Shown: positions 26,187 through 35,300 of the stretch, piece by piece
Layout of the letters: every line of letters begins with the position of its first letter
How positions within the stretch are numbered: position 1 is the stretch's first letter
Assembly: GCF_030053345.1 (NCBI RefSeq)
Contig: NZ_JASGBP010000004.1
Location: 186,001-250,000, forward strand
Origin: Flavobacterium sedimenticola
GTDB taxonomy: Bacteria > Bacteroidota > Bacteroidia > Flavobacteriales > Flavobacteriaceae
Length of the DNA stretch: 64,000 nucleotides
Direction: 5' to 3'
Translations under genes and position numbers: made by a program
Notes under the pieces: generated by a model
Told to the model about the DNA's origin: nothing
The model's database searches: none
Seen by the model: only the letters and a program-made list of their open reading frames with translations

Positions 26187-26633
26187 ATGAAAAACGTAGT
26201 TTTAGCCGTATTGTTGTTGGTAGGAATCACAGCTATGGCACAGCAAAAAAGAGAACGCAGACCTGAAGCAGAAAAATTGAGCAAAGAAGAACGAATTGAC
26301 CTTCAGGTAAAAAAGATGACCAAAGATTTAGACTTAAATGAAAAACAAGCCAAAGAAGTTCGTGCTATTGTAACCCAACAAGTAGAAAAGAGAGAAGCCA
26401 AAAGAGCGGAAATGGAAGCCCAACAAACCCAACGAAGAGCCGAAATGAAAGCGCGTATGGAGGAAATGAAAAAAGAACAGGCGGCTGTTGCGGCCGAAAT
26501 GAAAAAAGTGCTCAGTGCCGAACAGTATGCTAAATGGGAAAAACTGCGGGACGAACGAAAAGATAAATTGAAAGAAAAAGTCAGAGAACGCAGCCAAAAC
26601 AGAAACCTTGAAGAACCTTCTGATGATAAATAA
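26187..26633 (+). CDS. Secreted Spy/CpxP-like helical protein
   Basis: 148-aa exported protein (signal MKNVVLAVLLLVGITAMAQ). The mature part is highly charged and helical, with LSKEERIDLQVKKMTKDLDLNEKQAKEVRAIV and a long Lys/Glu/Arg coiled coil; LTxxQ-like spacing and the KKVLSAEQYAKWEKLRDERK element resemble the DUF4890/Spy-CpxP-type periplasmic helical proteins of Bacteroidetes. A chaperone or sensor role is a guess from the family. It is followed by another small secreted helical protein. Confidence 0.6.
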   Translation: MKNVVLAVLLLVGITAMAQQKRERRPEAEKLSKEERIDLQVKKMTKDLDLNEKQAKEVRAIVTQQVEKREAKRAEMEAQQTQRRAEMKARMEEMKKEQAAVAAEMKKVLSAEQYAKWEKLRDERKDKLKEKVRERSQNRNLEEPSDDK

Positions 26634-26644
26634 CAAAATAAATT

Positions 26645-26674
26645 TTGAGTTTACAGTAAAATAAATTAGTTTTG
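26645..26674 (+). promoter_or_regulatory. Promoter of the 26705 gene
   Basis: TTG (26645-26647), a 19-bp spacer and TAGTTTTG (26667-26674) make an exact -33/-7 pair, 30 bp upstream of the ATG at 26705. This shows the second small secreted gene has its own promoter although it follows closely on the first. Confidence 0.7.
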
Positions 26675-26704
26675 GTGTTGATATCCAACTAAATTTTAAA
26701 AAAA

Positions 26705-27034
26705 ATGAAAAAACTAATTGCTGCTTTAACACTATTGTTAGCGTTTACCATCAATGCAAATGCACAAGATAAAAAGAGTTCAACCCCTGCAGATAAAGGT
26801 TTAAAAGAAGCGACTGAACTCTCTCAGTTTTTAGGGTTAAACGACACACAAAAAGCTGACTTTGCCAGACTTTTCGAAATGAAACACAAAACAATGACTG
26901 AAACAGCATTGAGTGAAGAGAGAAAAAAAGAATTAGCCCGTGTGATTGAAGCTAAAATCAGAGCTAGTTTGGATGGAAATCAAATGGACAAATTAGAAAA
27001 GAACACCGAGTTATTTAAAAAATTAGTGAACTAA
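26705..27034 (+). CDS. Small secreted protein of unknown function
   Basis: 109-aa exported protein (signal MKKLIAALTLLLAFTINANAQ). The mature part (DKGLKEATELSQFLGLNDTQKADFARLFEMKHKTMTETALSEERKKELARVIEAKIRASLDGNQMDKLEKNTELFKKL) is all-helical with a repeated L-x-x-x-Q/K-x-x-x-L/F pattern, again reminiscent of Spy/LTxxQ-type periplasmic proteins. It follows the similar 26187 gene and has its own promoter; the two may be diverged paralogues. Confidence 0.6.
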   Translation: MKKLIAALTLLLAFTINANAQDKKSSTPADKGLKEATELSQFLGLNDTQKADFARLFEMKHKTMTETALSEERKKELARVIEAKIRASLDGNQMDKLEKNTELFKKLVN

Positions 27035-27050
27035 TTCTGAAGTACAATAC

Positions 27051-27084
27051 AAAAAAAGCCTCTCAGTTTGAGAGGCTTTTTTTT
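27051..27084. terminator. Bidirectional terminator between convergent genes
   Basis: AAAAAAAGCCTCTCA pairs with GAGAGGCTTTTTTTT around GTTT, between the convergent 26705 gene and hemL. Long A and T tracts on both sides make it effective in both directions. Confidence 0.92.
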
Positions 27085-27085
27085 A

Positions 27086-28372
27086 TTATAATGTTTGAGC
27101 AACTTTGGCTACGGCGTTGATGGTGAAATCCAAATCGTCGTAGGTCAACGCATCGGTAATAAACCAGGTTTCATAGGCCGATGGCGCTATATAAACGCCT
27201 TCTTGTAATAACCCGTGAAAGAACTTTTTAAAAGTATCATTATCCCCGTTTTTAGCAGTTTGAAAATCCACAACCGGATGCGCATCAAAATGAACCGATA
27301 TCATTGACCCTACTCTGTTAATTGTAAAAACAATATTATTTTCTCTCAAAACGCGGTCAATACCTTGCTGCAAGTACGCCGTTTTTTCTTCCAATCTTTG
27401 GTAAACCGCCGTATCATTATTGAGTGTCTCCAACATAGCCAATCCGGCCGCCATCGCCAACGGATTCCCCGACAAGGTTCCGGCTTGATACACCGGTCCC
27501 AATGGAGCCAAATGATTCATGATTTCGTTGCGCGCCGCAAAAGCACCTACCGGCAAACCGCCGCCAATCACTTTTCCGAAACACACGATATCGGCCGTAA
27601 CCCCGTACAATTCTTGTGCGCCGCCTTTGGCCAAACGAAACCCGGTCATGACTTCATCAAAAATCAACAAAGCGTTGTTGGCATCACAAATCTCTCGAAG
27701 CGCTTGTAAAAAGCCTGCTGCCGGAGGCACACAGCCCATATTACCAGCTACAGGTTCTATGATGATAGCCGCAATTTCGTTTGCATTCGCTTCAAACAAG
27801 GCTTTCACATTATCGATGTCGTTGTAATGGGCCAATAGTGTATCTTTCGCTGTTCCTTGCGTAACACCCGGACTATTAGGTACCCCAAAAGTACTCAAGC
27901 CACTGCCGGCCGCAATTAAAAACGAATCGGAGTGGCCATGGTAACATCCGGCAAACTTGATGATTTTATCTCTTTTCGTATAACCGCGAGCCAATCGAAT
28001 AGCACTCATACAAGCTTCGGTACCCGAGTTTACAAAACGGATTTTATCAATATTAGGTACCATCGAAATCGCCAATCGGGCAATTTGAGTTTCCAACTCG
28101 GTGGGCATCCCAAACGAGGTTCCTTTTTTGGCTTTCTCGATTACGGCATCCACCACCGGCTGAAAGGCATGACCCAATATCATCGGCCCCCAGGAATTGA
28201 TATAATCGATAAGTCGGTTATCGTCTTCGTCATACAAATAAGCGCCTTGGGCACTTTTGGCAAAAAGCGGTGTCCCGCCTACCCCTTTAAACGCTCTTAC
28301 CGGTGAGTTTACTCCACCGGGAATCACTTGTTCCGCTTCAGCAAACAACTGACTGCTTCTTTGGTATATCAT
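27086..28372 (-). CDS. hemL: Glutamate-1-semialdehyde 2,1-aminomutase
   Basis: 428-aa PLP-dependent aminomutase making 5-aminolevulinate in the C5 heme pathway. Family blocks are [79 protein letters not shown], and the PLP lysine in [15 protein letters not shown], followed by [13 protein letters not shown]. It lies about 30 bp after the glucosaminidase gene in a minus-strand run with an upstream PLP enzyme, so a three-gene transcript is likely. Confidence 0.96.
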   Translation of the reverse strand: MIYQRSSQLFAEAEQVIPGGVNSPVRAFKGVGGTPLFAKSAQGAYLYDEDDNRLIDYINSWGPMILGHAFQPVVDAVIEKAKKGTSFGMPTELETQIARLAISMVPNIDKIRFVNSGTEACMSAIRLARGYTKRDKIIKFAGCYHGHSDSFLIAAGSGLSTFGVPNSPGVTQGTAKDTLLAHYNDIDNVKALFEANANEIAAIIIEPVAGNMGCVPPAAGFLQALREICDANNALLIFDEVMTGFRLAKGGAQELYGVTADIVCFGKVIGGGLPVGAFAARNEIMNHLAPLGPVYQAGTLSGNPLAMAAGLAMLETLNNDTAVYQRLEEKTAYLQQGIDRVLRENNIVFTINRVGSMISVHFDAHPVVDFQTAKNGDNDTFKKFFHGLLQEGVYIAPSAYETWFITDALTYDDLDFTINAVAKVAQTL

Positions 28373-28405
28373 AAGAAATTAGGAAAATTATAGTGTCCGT
28401 TAGTT

Positions 28406-29308
28406 TTACTTTACAAGGATTTGCTGACCTAACGACAATGTATTATCGGTTAAATTGTTTTTCTTCTTTAAGTCCTCGATAGAAATATTGAATCTCTTGG
28501 AAATAGAATACAACGTATCGCCTTTAACCACCGTATAAGTGTCGGGATTATTCTCGTACACAATAGGCTGGGATTTTACAATCGGCGTGTACTCTTTCCC
28601 TAAGACTTCGGCATCGAAACGCTGCAACTGGTAACGCTCAATCAAGGCAATGAGTTTGTCGGGATATTTCGGATCCGTTGCATAACCGGCCGCTTTTAAT
28701 CCCTTAGCCCAAGCCTGATAATCGCTTTTTTCCAATTGAAAAAGTGAGGCATATCTTGGTCTACTGGTCAAAAAGTAGGAATGATCTAAGAAAGAATTAC
28801 TTGGGTCGTCATATTTGCGGAAACATTCGTTTTCTTCATCATCGGTATAGCGAATACTCGGTCCGGTCCATTCTTTATGGCATTTAATACCAAAGTGGTT
28901 GTTGGCCTGAACACTCAACGGTCCGGTGCCGGCACCCGATTCTAAAATGGCTTGTCCCATGGTAATACTGGCCGGTATACCGGTTTTTACCATGTTGTCT
29001 TTGGCTACTCCTTTGTATTTTTCGATGTATGCCAAAACCATCTCGGTGGTGACCTTAACACGAGTGGTGGCTTCCAAAACTTCGGTTTGACCGTTGGCGT
29101 TTTGCGAAGCAGAACTTCCGGCTTTTTGGACTACCGATTCGTTCTTTCTCGGGATATTCGGACGATAGATAGGCTTTCTTTCCCGTTGTACTGTGGGAGC
29201 GGAGGCTGTTTTTCTGGGGTCGGGTTTTGTTGTTCTCACTACCGATTGATTCGAGCCGCAGGCATACAAAGCCATTAGTATGAACAACATTAGAAGTTTC
29301 TTACTCAT
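28406..29308 (-). CDS. Glucosaminidase-LysM peptidoglycan hydrolase lipoprotein
   Basis: 300-aa lipoprotein: lipobox ALYAC17 after MSKKLLMLFILM. Residues about 90-235 are a mannosyl-glycoprotein endo-beta-N-acetylglucosaminidase domain (KTGIPASITMGQAILESGAGTGPLSVQANNHFGIKCHKEWTGPSI) with the presumed catalytic Glu in ILESGAG. A C-terminal LysM (YTVVKGDTLYSISKRFNISIEDLKKKNNL to GQQILVK) binds peptidoglycan. FlgJ-like by domain, but the organism type has no flagellum, so cell-wall remodelling is more likely. Its start overlaps the upstream PLP enzyme stop by 8 bp. Confidence 0.92.
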   Translation of the reverse strand: MSKKLLMLFILMALYACGSNQSVVRTTKPDPRKTASAPTVQRERKPIYRPNIPRKNESVVQKAGSSASQNANGQTEVLEATTRVKVTTEMVLAYIEKYKGVAKDNMVKTGIPASITMGQAILESGAGTGPLSVQANNHFGIKCHKEWTGPSIRYTDDEENECFRKYDDPSNSFLDHSYFLTSRPRYASLFQLEKSDYQAWAKGLKAAGYATDPKYPDKLIALIERYQLQRFDAEVLGKEYTPIVKSQPIVYENNPDTYTVVKGDTLYSISKRFNISIEDLKKKNNLTDNTLSLGQQILVK

Positions 29309-30194
29309 AGATTATTTCGATTTGGTTTTTTTTCTTTAGCTTTTTGTTCATCCCGGCGATACCTTGCAGTCCTCCGGTATGGATCATCAATATCCTGGAA
29401 TTCTTCGGAAATTTCCCTTTTCGGATGAAATCGAAAACGCCGAAAACCATTTTTCCGGTGTAAATCGGATCGAGCGGGATGCGGTATTTTTGATAGAAGC
29501 AATTGATAAACTGTATTAATTCTTCCGAAACCTTTCCGTAGCCGCCAAAATGGTAATCGGTGACCAATTCCCAATGTTGATGTTTCGCAAATTTACGAAT
29601 ATCTTCTTGTAAAAAATCGCCTTTCAATGCCGAAAAACCCAAAACTTGTTGACTACTTTTTGAACAATTGATGAGTCCCGAAAGGGTACCTCCGGTACCC
29701 ACCGAACAACAGATATAATCAAAAACAGCGTCTTCCTCGGTCAACATTTCTTCGCAGCCTTGTACCGCCAACGCATTGGAACCGCCTTCGGGCAACCGAT
29801 AAAAACGACCGTATTTGGTCTGCAAATAGGCCGTAAATTCCGGTGTTTCTTTTCTTCGGTATTCGTCACGGGTCACAAACTCAAAAACCATTCCGAAATC
29901 CCGAGCTTGTTGAAGCGTTGGATTGTCTTCTATTTGGGATGCCAATTCCTCACCGCGAATTACGCCAATTGTTTTAAAGCCGTAATCGGCTCCGACAGCG
30001 GCTGTCGCCAAAATATGATTGGAAAAAGCACCGCCGAAAGTCAGCAACGTGTCGTGCTGCTCTTGTTGGGCTTGCGCCAAATTGTACTTTAGTTTTCGGT
30101 ATTTGTTTCCGGAAATATACGGATGAAGCAAATCCTCACGCTTGAGAAAAAGCGTCACGTCATCGACTTCAATTTGTTGATTGTAACTTTCCAA
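29301..30194 (-). CDS. ACC deaminase / D-cysteine desulfhydrase family PLP enzyme
   Basis: 297-aa fold-type II PLP enzyme. The PLP lysine is expected in HPYISGNKYRKLKYNL (about residues 26-40); TFGGAFSNHILATAAVGADYGFKTIGVIRGE and SVGTGGTLSGLI are cofactor-binding elements. Family members either open the cyclopropane of 1-aminocyclopropane-1-carboxylate or desulfurate D-cysteine; the residues that tell them apart cannot be judged securely here. A perfect -7 box TACTTTTG lies at 30239-30246, about 45 bp before the ATG. It is the first gene of a unit with the glucosaminidase and hemL. Confidence 0.82.
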   Translation of the reverse strand: MESYNQQIEVDDVTLFLKREDLLHPYISGNKYRKLKYNLAQAQQEQHDTLLTFGGAFSNHILATAAVGADYGFKTIGVIRGEELASQIEDNPTLQQARDFGMVFEFVTRDEYRRKETPEFTAYLQTKYGRFYRLPEGGSNALAVQGCEEMLTEEDAVFDYICCSVGTGGTLSGLINCSKSSQQVLGFSALKGDFLQEDIRKFAKHQHWELVTDYHFGGYGKVSEELIQFINCFYQKYRIPLDPIYTGKMVFGVFDFIRKGKFPKNSRILMIHTGGLQGIAGMNKKLKKKNQIEIIYE

Positions 30195-30301
30195 AGAGAT
30201 TTTTTATGTTGCACTATTCGACCTTAGATCATGCATGACAAAAGTACGAAACGAACTTCCATCTCTCTAAAAAAGCCATTAAAAGTAGCTTAAGACTTAA
30301 G

Positions 30302-32113
30302 CTATTGTCTTGCAATAATGATTTTTTGGGTCTTTTTGACGTTATTATCCGCGGTCAATTCTACCAAATACACCGCATCACTCAAACCCGAGGTAGCAAA
30401 TTGATACCTGTTGTTTGCCCCAACATTTTCTTTCTTAAAAATCAGCTTACCGTTGATATCAAATAAAGTCACCGCCTGTAAGAACAGCTCTTGCGGATTA
30501 CTGACATGCAATTGTTGGTTGGCATTATCCTGAAAAACAACTAACTCTTTTACCGCATTGACAGGGGCATTCAAAGCTGTGGTGGTGAAGGTAATTTCAA
30601 AACGATTGTGGTACACTCCGGCAGGCAATGTTAGCTCATACGTACTGTTTTTGATGTCGTGATAACTGCCGTCTAAAGCATCATAAAGATAAATCGGCTG
30701 CGACTCGTCAAAATTATACACCATCGAAGCATCAAAGGTAAATACCGCATTATTCGTAGCTTTAATACCAATCGGAATTCTTTTATTGACATCAAAAGCA
30801 ACCCCTTGAATCACATAGCGGTCTTGCTCTAAAAAGAAATAAACATCATTTGGCAAGGTTTCTTCGGCCGGCGATTGGGCATCAATGCCTCGGTCGATGC
30901 CGTCGGTAGCAGTAGGCAGGAAAACCAGAGCTATTTGGCGGGTAAATTGATGGTTCATCATCGTATTCAATCGAATATGACTCGCATAATTCGGCCCAAC
31001 CGGCTCGGCGAAACCACTATTTGGAACTGATAATCTTTCAAATTGAGAATACGGTCCGGATTCTTTGTAATAGACCCTGTGACTGTTTTTTAAGGCGACT
31101 GAAGTCGGACTGCCCGAAGCCGTTCCTTTTATCATAAAACCCTGCCCTATGGGCGCGTACTTGCGCTGAATCGATAAACCCGAAGAAGCCCCCGCTGTAT
31201 TCACTGTACCATCTATGTTGTACGAATCAAAAGTAGCGGGCACATAAATCCCATATTCGGTTGGTGACGTGCTGATAGGCGCATACGTACCATAGCCGCC
31301 ACGGTAAGCCAAAAGCAAATGGGAATTAACCGATTTATCATGCTCCCAGTAGTAGGCAATTCCGGTACAATCGATATTGCTCGGATCAAGTAAAAAAGCA
31401 TTCACATGCAAAGCCGAAGGATACGGATTGCCGGTTAACGTTAAATTGTTCGCCGATACTGTCACTGCAATAGTACCATCATTGGGCTTCCCTCTGAAAT
31501 CGTAACGTTGCGCACCGCCCGGATTGTTAACCGCAAACTCCCCAACATTGGTTGCATCAACGCCTGCCGTTCCTTTCATAGTAAAACCTTGTCCGGCCGC
31601 AATATCGGTATTGGCACCCGATTGAAACCAATCGGAGTAATCCACCCCCGATAAATACTTAAAAATCCAATAACTGGCAATAGAAAGGAAACCATTAGCC
31701 GATTGACCATCGTAGGTCGCAGAATCTATTGTAGCCGGACTACTGTTCGTTGCGGTGGTAGGCACCTGCAACAGGGTAATCCCAAAATTTTCATTACCCG
31801 AAATAGCAGAGGCATTTCCTACAGGAGAACACCAATAGTTGTAGTCGTAATTATCGGATGTGCCTTCTTGAAAAACCGATAAAAAACCCAATCCTTTATT
31901 GGTTGAATAACCGGTTGTACCTTGTAAAAATTGCCCTTCATTTCTCAAATAAACAGCAGCATTATTTTGCAAATCAGTATCTTGATTTACATACACATAC
32001 GTATCTTTTACAAACACGTAACTGCCAGATTTTACATGAAGCTGAGCCCAACCAAAAGGACATGAAATCATTAAAACCAATAGCGGCAAGGCTTTCACAA
32101 GAATAAGTTTCAT
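30302..32113 (-). CDS. T9SS-secreted surface protein
   Basis: 603-aa exported protein (signal MKLILVKALPLLVLMISCPFGWAQ). The N-terminal part has a short beta-rich stretch (VKSGSYVFVKDTYVYVNQDTDL), followed by a module with DYNYWCSPVG, GQGFTMKGTAG and LTGNPYPSALHVNAFL that is also found in the divergent 1845-aa protein. The C-terminal 80 residues (VKELVVFQDNANQQLHVSNPQELFLQAVTLFDINGKLIFKKEN to TQKIIIARQ) form a T9SS type A-like sorting domain. The product is surface-exposed or released; ligand unknown. Confidence 0.82.
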   Translation of the reverse strand: MKLILVKALPLLVLMISCPFGWAQLHVKSGSYVFVKDTYVYVNQDTDLQNNAAVYLRNEGQFLQGTTGYSTNKGLGFLSVFQEGTSDNYDYNYWCSPVGNASAISGNENFGITLLQVPTTATNSSPATIDSATYDGQSANGFLSIASYWIFKYLSGVDYSDWFQSGANTDIAAGQGFTMKGTAGVDATNVGEFAVNNPGGAQRYDFRGKPNDGTIAVTVSANNLTLTGNPYPSALHVNAFLLDPSNIDCTGIAYYWEHDKSVNSHLLLAYRGGYGTYAPISTSPTEYGIYVPATFDSYNIDGTVNTAGASSGLSIQRKYAPIGQGFMIKGTASGSPTSVALKNSHRVYYKESGPYSQFERLSVPNSGFAEPVGPNYASHIRLNTMMNHQFTRQIALVFLPTATDGIDRGIDAQSPAEETLPNDVYFFLEQDRYVIQGVAFDVNKRIPIGIKATNNAVFTFDASMVYNFDESQPIYLYDALDGSYHDIKNSTYELTLPAGVYHNRFEITFTTTALNAPVNAVKELVVFQDNANQQLHVSNPQELFLQAVTLFDINGKLIFKKENVGANNRYQFATSGLSDAVYLVELTADNNVKKTQKIIIARQ

Positions 32114-32329
32114 ACTATCAAACCTTTACATTAAACAATTGGTGTAGCAATACCACAAATGTAGCTAATTTTCTTAATTACCACATCCCCATTTTTACCC
32201 ATAATTTTTAATCGATTCAACGACATATTTGTTAATTTTAACGGATATTTGTTAACATTTGTAGATTTTTTTTGGAAACAGAAAAAGAATCCACATACAT
32301 TTACCTCATATAAATACCGCTATCCTTTT

Positions 32330-35300
32330 ATGATTAAAAATTACTTTATCAAAAATCTATTTTTAAGCCTTAATAAAACACACTATTTCGTTTTTTTTAT
32401 AGTTTTTTTCTTATTTACCGATGTTGTTCGTGCGCAAACCACGATTATTTCGCCAACGGGAGCCGGAGGGTTTGAAAACGCAACAGTGACACTTGCAGCA
32501 AATGGATGGTCAGCTACCACATCGGCTTCCACACGTAATCAATGGATTTGTGGAAATGGGGCTAATGCATATCCGGGATTCTCCGGTTCCTATTATGCGT
32601 ATGTTACCAACAATACAGGAGCAACAACACCAGTAAATCAATATCCTCATGCTTACACCATGAACACAAACAGGGTAACGCATTTGTATCGTGATGTTAC
32701 TGTTCCTGCAGGAGAATCGAATATTACTTTAAGTTTTAGTTGGATTGGAGCTGGAGAATCCGGCCTAGATTATTTAAGAGTATGGGCTATTCCCATTCCA
32801 ACACCACCCGCAACAACACCCCCAGCTTACGGAACTGCTTTAATAGCTTCAGGTTCGGCACCAACCGGAAACGTTCTTTTAACACCAAGCAACTTGTCAG
32901 GTCAGGCCTCTTGGACCACCGCTTCCTATACTTTGGATAGTTCATATGCAGGGACTTCTTTCCGTTTGGTGTTTGAATGGACCAACAACAACAGTGGTGG
33001 AACTAATCCGCCTGCCGGAGTTGATAATATCTCTTTGGTCTCTTCGCCACCTGTAGGATGCACTACGCCAAGTCAGGCAACCGCTTATACGCCCGGCACT
33101 AAAACATCAACTTCGTTACCGGCTACCTTTTCGGGTAGTGCCCACGGGTATTTGGTCATTCAATCTACCTCGAGCACACCGCCGTCACAACCGGTTAATG
33201 GTACTACCTACTCGGCAGCCAACATCGCTACTTTAGGGAGTGGGTTAACGTTTATCCAATCGGGTAATTCAACCACTATTCCGGGTACCGGGCTCGCAGG
33301 CAATACCCAATATTACTATTACATTTACGCATACAACAATACGGCTTGTACCGGAGGTCCGGTATATGCCACCGGCGGCGCATTAAGCGGTAACGGGATT
33401 ACGTGTCCGGCCGTACCGAATTCGGTAACGGTTTCCGGTACTTCGGCTACCGGTTTTACACTAAACTGGACGGCGCCTACCGGCGGTAGTGCTTCGGCCA
33501 TTACGTACACCGTTCAGGTAACTACCGATGCGGGGTATACCACTAATGTGAGCGGTTCTCCTTTTACCACCGGTTCATTGAGCCAAGTCCTATCCGGTTT
33601 ATCCGCTAATACCACCTATTACTATCGCATTTTAGCCGGCAACGGATGCAGCAGTGCCTATGTAACCGGAAGCACTACTACTTCTGCGGGCAATCCGTGT
33701 TCGAACGCAATTACTTTAGCGTGCGGCACCACAAACTTAGCCGGAACCACAGCAGGTAGCACAAGCTATGCCTACACCCCAGGCTGTGATCCTAGTAGCT
33801 ATGGAAGATGGTATACTTTTGTAGGCGACGGAAATCAAACAACTATTACCTCTGTGGGTACAGGTGGCTTCGATCAGGAAATGACCATCTCTCGTGGTAG
33901 TTGCGGCAGTTTAACGAACATCAGTTGTCATGATGCCGGTGGTTCTAACGGTACTGAGACGGCAACATTCGTCACCACGGTTGGGGTAACCTACTATGTG
34001 TACGTTGCCTATTGGTTCTCAGGAGGGGCCAGCACAGATGTTGGAACTTTTACCATTTCCAGAACCTGTACCACTCCGTTTAATCCGTGTGCCAGCACTC
34101 CTACCATTGCGGCTTGTGGCACCAACACTACAGCAACAATAGCCGCCGGCGCAGGGGCATACAATACTTCTGCTTGTGGCTGGTCGACACCGGGACAGGA
34201 AAGAATTTTTGTCTTCACACCAACGACTACTGGCAATTACACTATTACACAATCCAGTTCATACACGTACATTGATTATCAATATAAACCGGTTTCGGCG
34301 GAATGTGATAACATAGGGTGGACTTGTATAGACGATATCTCAGGGGCCGGTACATCACCAAGCTTTTCAATGACTGCAGGAACCTCATACTATATCTTAT
34401 TAGATCCGGAAAGCAGTCTGGGCGGCAATGTTACGTTTACCATTTCGTGCCCGCCTCCACCGATAACGAACGATGAATGCAGCGGAGCCATAGCATTGAC
34501 TCCGACAACAACATGTAATTATACCACGTATTCCAATGCTACGGCAACTGCCAGTAGCGGTATACCTGCGCCGGGCTGTGCCAGTTATTCGGGAGGAGAT
34601 GTTTGGTTCTACGCTGTAGTCCCTGCCACCGGGGTATTGACTGTTGATCTTCAAGCAGGTACTATGACAGATAGCGGGATGGCATTTTATACCGGAACCT
34701 GTGGCGCATTAACCCTCTTAGAGTGTGACGATGACGACAGTACCAATGGGCTGATGTCCAACATTACTATGGTGGGCTTAACCCCGGGACAAACCATCTA
34801 CATCAGAGTTTGGGAATTCGGCAATGACAACAACGGCACCTTCAGTATTTGTGCCACTACCCCAAGCTGCCCGCAACCATCCGACTTGTTTGCTAATATC
34901 TTATCAACAACCAGTGCTTCAATTTATTGGACCGCTTCGACGCCACCGGCTTCAGGAGGGTATCAATATTATGTGAGTACCAGTAACACAACTCCTTCTG
35001 CAAGTGCCACACCAACCGGTTCTACAGCTCCGGGAGTGATTGGCGTAACTTTAACCGGACTGACAGCAGGCCAAAGTTATTATTTTTGGGTACGTTCTTA
35101 CTGCGGCGGCTCGGATACCAGTGCGTGGTTTGGACCAACAAATTTCACCCCTTGTGCCGTAGGTAACGGTACCGGCACAACCACACTGGCCTGTCCATCG
35201 GTGACCGTTGGCGGCCTTGGCCTGAACGGGGCAGATCCTGCAGCCATGTCATGTAATTCTCTGGGCTGTGTAAACCTGGAGGCCACCTATTTACAAGTCA